This document shows positions 59,336 through 64,000 of a stretch of 64,000 nucleotides of DNA, piece after piece. The notes under the pieces are model-generated. The model searched no databases and was not told the DNA's origin. It was given only the letters and a program-made list of their open reading frames with translations. This DNA is from Todiramphus chloris collaris (lineage: Eukaryota; Chordata; Aves; Coraciiformes; Alcedinidae): positions 6,435,577-6,499,576 of the forward strand of contig JANVCC010000076.1 of the NCBI GenBank assembly GCA_025345505.1, written 5' to 3'. The position numbers and the translations under genes are program-made. Position 1 is the stretch's first letter, and every line of letters begins with the position of its first letter.

Positions 59336-62300
59336 TACCATGACACTACTACTGAAAAAGTTACTACCAAAATGCCTTTACTTTCTATAAAATTAAACAT
59401 CATTCTGATCTGCACGTAAGTATGACATTAAGCCATTGGCTTGGTGATCATTCCCCAGGAGGTTGGTCTCTGAAGTCAAATGTATCAGAACCCCATTCCA
59501 ATAAATTTGTTTCCAAATTTTGAAGTTTTGGAATATTATCCAAATATAGGCAGTTTAATCATGTCTGATGGAGTTCAAGTAACCCAAAACTGTAGTGCCC
59601 ATGTATTTTTATTAAGTTGGTGTTAAGTCTGAAACCAACCTGTATAAATCCAGGAGAATCCTGAGACAATCCTCACTTTTACCATTTCACTGTAGCTTTG
59701 TTAACCAAATACTGGTATGTCTCCATGGGAGGCTGAATGAGTGAAAACTCCAATCTCCTCCTTTAGAAGAGGAGAAAGAATAACAGTGCCAAATGCCTCT
59801 TCTCAGAGTGCCCCTGACCTTCAAGAAAAATTAGGGCCATGAAATAAGGGAAGAGACCTGTTAACAGTTCTGTAACAGACCTATGGATCCTCAAAGATTT
59901 AAATCAAGCTGTTTATCATATCTGACTGACATTACAAAGAATGTAAGTCCTGAATTTAACAAGTATGTTTAAGTGAATCATTTCTACAGGTTAAATTTGG
60001 TGCTCCTGAGCGATTTACTTGATGAAGTGGAGTATGCTACTTAAAGTATAAATGTGACTTCATTTATCTCAGTTGTAGCTAAGTAGATTCTTACTGTATG
60101 CTAAGACTAGATAGACAACTTGAAAAATCTCTGAACAGTGTCAAAAGAATAGTTCCCCAAGTGTAAAGATATAAAAATATGTTTCAGAGGACTGATGCAG
60201 TAGTTTTTGGTCATTTTCTTCTGGAGTTTCATTAGAGAAGCATTAAAATAAACTGAAAAAAATTATCCTGCAAATGACTCTATAGAAGCAAAATAAATCC
60301 ACCTACACAAAGAGCCAAATAAAATCTAGTACATATAATATAAATACTATTCATTTCAGTTTCATATCTTCCAGCATTTTTCACTGTGCAATTCCCTTTT
60401 CCAAACAAAGAGTATGGAAGATCTTGTTTAATGATTTAAGAGTTTGCATAAATCTCTAGAATAATGTTGTAGATCATCTAGAAGGAATACAGACAGTATT
60501 CCTTCATGGAAATGTTTCTTCTTTCTGCATTCAAACAAGGAATCTGCTTTTGTTTTCTGCACTTTTTATTATTTGCTGTGTACAAAGGGAATGTATTCAG
60601 AGCTGAAAAAGTGGAAGCACTTTGTCCAATAGACAAAAATAATACACTGGGCAGTAAAGTAGCCTTTTACTCCTTATTCAGCTCTTCAAAGTGTGTGTAT
60701 ATGTATATCTACATCCTGTACAGCTAGGCTTTAATATTCTCTATAGGCATATCTTCAGTTGTTATTTCAAACTTATTCTTTTCCACCTTTTAGCTCTGCC
60801 TGAACTAGGTACCAAATCCTCCCTAGCAGGTAAATTTTAAGACATGGGATGCTGGAATCAAATTCAGGAATAGCTGCTAATTTTAAAAATAAATCCAACA
60901 GTATACACCAAGTTTACAGTACACCATAGCTGCTGAGCCATAGCATGTTCTACCCACTCAACCACCCCTTGAAAGCTTGCAGAAGCTGAGCAGCTCCACT
61001 GTCAAATGGAGAGAGGGAATGATACTAATAAAATGATTCCTAACTAATGCATGTTCCTGCCTGGTCATATGGCTTCACCTTATAAAGTAATATATCTACA
61101 CAAGTGTGTGTACGTATTTCTATGCATATATAACTAAAGTTATCTAAATAAATCAACTATGCCAGCTGAATGTAGTTTCAGAAAGACTTTTTTAGTACTT
61201 GCTAAACTCTGAGAGGGAATGAGATGAAGGATGAGGAAGGAATGACTGTTTTGTAACATTTTTGCTTTAGTAGTTACAGTTGATTAAAAGCAAGCCAAGC
61301 TAGGATTCTTCAGTAAATGGGACTAAATAGAGGGGAAAAAAGTTTTATTTGTATGCATATGAGGTAAATAGTTTAACTGATGAATATCCAGACATCAAAC
61401 TCCTGTTGCAGGTGACTTTTTTTGTACAAATGAATGACATTATTTTGCCAGAAGCCTAGTTATCCAGTTGGAGATCTCATTATCACTGAAGTCTGATGGA
61501 TTGCTACTGGTAAATTATCAGAAAGGATCATTTATAAAGCTGTGCTAAAAACAAGTTTAACAATCTTCATATGTGAGTGTTGAGAAATTACATTGCTTGA
61601 TCAGTAAATGCAAAAAGTTCATTCACTTCCTTATAAATATTTTTATGCATCTCTGTCAGTGATGAGACTCAGATCTGAGAGGGTTTTATCACTGATTCAT
61701 TTTTCCTCTTTCTTTGTGAGATTCAATAACGTGAATTCTGCATTTTATGAGTCAAGTTGATCCAGCAACATTTTTTATAAACCTTTATGGAAATTCACAG
61801 TATTTTTCCATAAAGTTTCTTTGCACAAACACTTAACATGCAAGTCTTTCATAGCAGCAACTGATCCAGTTAAAAGTAGCTGATGTTGACATACTATCTA
61901 TGTCTGGAAAACCACATGAAGGTAACAAGGTATACACAATGACTTCTGAAAGTCTGATAGCCCAAAGTATTCTTCTATCAGTAGTTTCCTAGATTGGTAT
62001 ATCTGCAAGTGTAGATTAATACATGTATAACAAGTAACAAGCAAGGGCAGTATGATACACAAATTGAGCAGTTTCCCTAAAGTTTGGATTCAGAGACTGT
62101 AGTGAAGGCACCAAGCACAGAATTTAACAATTCTGCCTGTACTCAGATTCTTTTTACCAACCTATGTGTGCAGCTAAGTAGCTAGGAAAAAATTAAAGTT
62201 TTTGTTTCTGCTGATGCTAATTCAACATACCAGAATTCCTTTTTCCTGAATTGTATACCTTCCAACAACCTAAAATCAAGTAAGAAAGGGACCTGGGGAC

Positions 62301-64000
62301 AACTTAACAGCATGTGATTCTGATCTGCAGCATGCACTGCTAGCCATACCCTGCAGACCAATTTTTCCAGCTCCACCTGCCCTTTCACTGTGCAGACCAC
62401 TTTCTTCAGACATAAGCAAAGCGAGCAGAAAAGCACAAAAATAAGGAAATTTGTTCTTCCTACAATTTTGTGTTTGGTAAAATACTAGCAACACCACAAG
62501 TGAGTATATATTTTTCTTACATGCGCTTTGCTTTCTGTCACAGAAAGACATCTGGAAAAGACTTTAATACCTATGGTTTCTTCTGAAAAATATCAAAACT
62601 TATTTGCTTCGTTATCCATCTCAAGCTCTGTTATAGGAGATGAATATAGTATCACTAGTAAAAGGAATACTGAAGAGCTTACAGTTGATAAAAGGCACTG
62701 TATTAAACACACCACAGCATCATGATGAGCAGGTGGGTCTGCAAAGGTTCATTATTAGTCTCAAAGTCAAGAATTCTATAACAAATGGAAATACAGTTTT
62801 CTATCAAAGGAAAAGTACAAAGACTAAGGGCTGCAATGTGAGTGAAGAGCATGAGATAAAAGCTACAAAAAGGAAAGGAGAAGAGGGTGTTTTTTGATCC
62901 AAATTAGATGAGAGGCAATAAAGAATATGAAGTGAGCTGAACAATTTCCTTATTGTCTTCATAAAGTAGTCAGACAGAAAAATTAATTTTTTTTTCTATG
63001 AGAAAATGAAAGCAGAGATCGGGAAAGAAGAATTCAGGATTATTTAGATAATAAATATTTATATTGGCACAGCTTGACAAAATACATGTCTAGAATTGTC
63101 AACCAAGTTTCTGAAGCAATCTATGAGTGATTATCAGCTCTTCATAGAAACGCATGCAAGGTAAGTTTTAAGTGAAAGAAGAGTGGGCATGGGCATATAA
63201 AAAAATGGAAAAGATAAATTTTAAACTACAAACCTATCATCTAGCCTTTATGTCTGGGAAAAAACCACAAAACTAAAACAAATCATCAGGTACCTCAATC
63301 AAATATGTTTACTATCAAAATTAGCTGCTCTTTCTCAGCTGGAACAGCATCCTACAGATTCTCTGTTGTCTAATAATACATAGAGCACTCATCGAAATGT
63401 CTCCAAGTTCAGGGAATTAGTAATGCCTTTCCTGGGTGGATTCAGTAGTGTGTCTGCACAAGATGAATCTTCAGTCTTTATCTTATAAAAGGCACTTTTC
63501 ATTTACCTAGCTGCCTACGACCCTGCAGTGCATAGGGATTTAATTATATTTAAGACTTCTATCCCTCTGGTCAGTGTCAAATTTGGTTGAAAAGAGGTTA
63601 TTAATCAGGAAGAACAGCACACAGAGTGTGATTGCAGAAGCCTAATTTCCTTAGGAAATTAAGCTAAAAAGTGGAAAAGGTTTCTCAAGGACAAATCCCA
63701 TCAAATCAATCTGATATTTGACATTGTCTCATAGGACATAATTCTAAGTGAAGGGGAGAAATATAGCACAGGTTGTGCTTGATAAGTGGAACCCATTACA
63801 GTTTTGTCCCTACTGAAAATATTTTATGTTATCAATGGGTTTGCATAATAGAACAAAAACTTGTGAATGTTGTCCAGCTGTCAAAACATTAGAAATTCCA
63901 AGAAAAATAATGGGATTTCAAAAAGGTCTTGATAAAATAGTCTATAAAGAAATGCACTACCATTAAATGTAGAGTTCTGCATTGTCACAGTTTAGAGTCA
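59336..64000. other. Unique AT-rich sequence to the window end
   Basis: No recognised repeat, RNA gene or coding exon. Short TA/TG-rich stretches occur near 60.69 and 61.08-61.13 kb. Open frames of up to 91 codons (62.18-62.90 kb) have no recognisable products. Confidence 0.5.

Noticed and set aside
1-64000. CRISPR arrays, rRNA, tRNA genes, mitochondrial insertions, CpG islands, telomeric repeats
   Set aside because: None seen. No regularly spaced repeats, no A/B-box pairs, and no C+G-rich promoter-like region.

Overview
This window reads as AT-rich vertebrate DNA, most probably from a bird. The argument rests on its repeats. There are several 5'-truncated CR1 LINEs whose 3' ends carry the avian-type ATTCTATG-like tail, LTRs ending in TAAACCATGACA as in avian ERVL families, and an ERVK-like LTR. 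There is no operon-like gene packing, no CpG island, no rRNA and no recognisable tRNA. I found no protein-coding host gene that I can support. The window looks like a gene desert or the inside of a very long intron. A 100-base run of N at 13835-13934 marks an assembly gap.

Layout. Bases 1-722 are the 3' part of an ERVL-like LTR, followed by unique sequence with an unexplained 172-codon open frame (999-1517). A 1.1 kb CR1 copy with a recognisable but broken reverse transcriptase lies at 4014-5148. From 5.1 to 22.8 kb the DNA is mostly unique and AT-rich, with small tandem repeats, two perfect hairpins (14.26-14.37 kb) and two homeodomain-motif-rich blocks that could be conserved noncoding elements. 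A 250-bp hAT-type MITE with decayed target-site duplication lies at 22853-23102. CR1 pieces follow at 25.0 and 27.4 kb. A very old CR1-like LINE lies on the minus strand at about 36.0-36.8 kb.

The region 43.1-49.9 kb is the most layered part. A plus-strand LTR is interrupted, about 20 bp downstream of its TATA-like box, by a minus-strand ERVK-like LTR. A CR1 copy follows at 45.24-45.80 kb. At 47.89-49.11 kb lies a degraded Penelope-like element that still shows reverse transcriptase and GIY-YIG endonuclease motifs in order, with an ERVL solo LTR (49314-49903) just beyond it. From 50 kb to the end there are small tandem duplications and three minus-strand CR1 tails.

The most interesting signal is the Penelope-like fossil, because this retroelement class is rare and ancient in birds. 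A few exon-like intervals with good splice signals (15302-15370 with 24578-24711; 29469-29655) are recorded as low-confidence candidates only.
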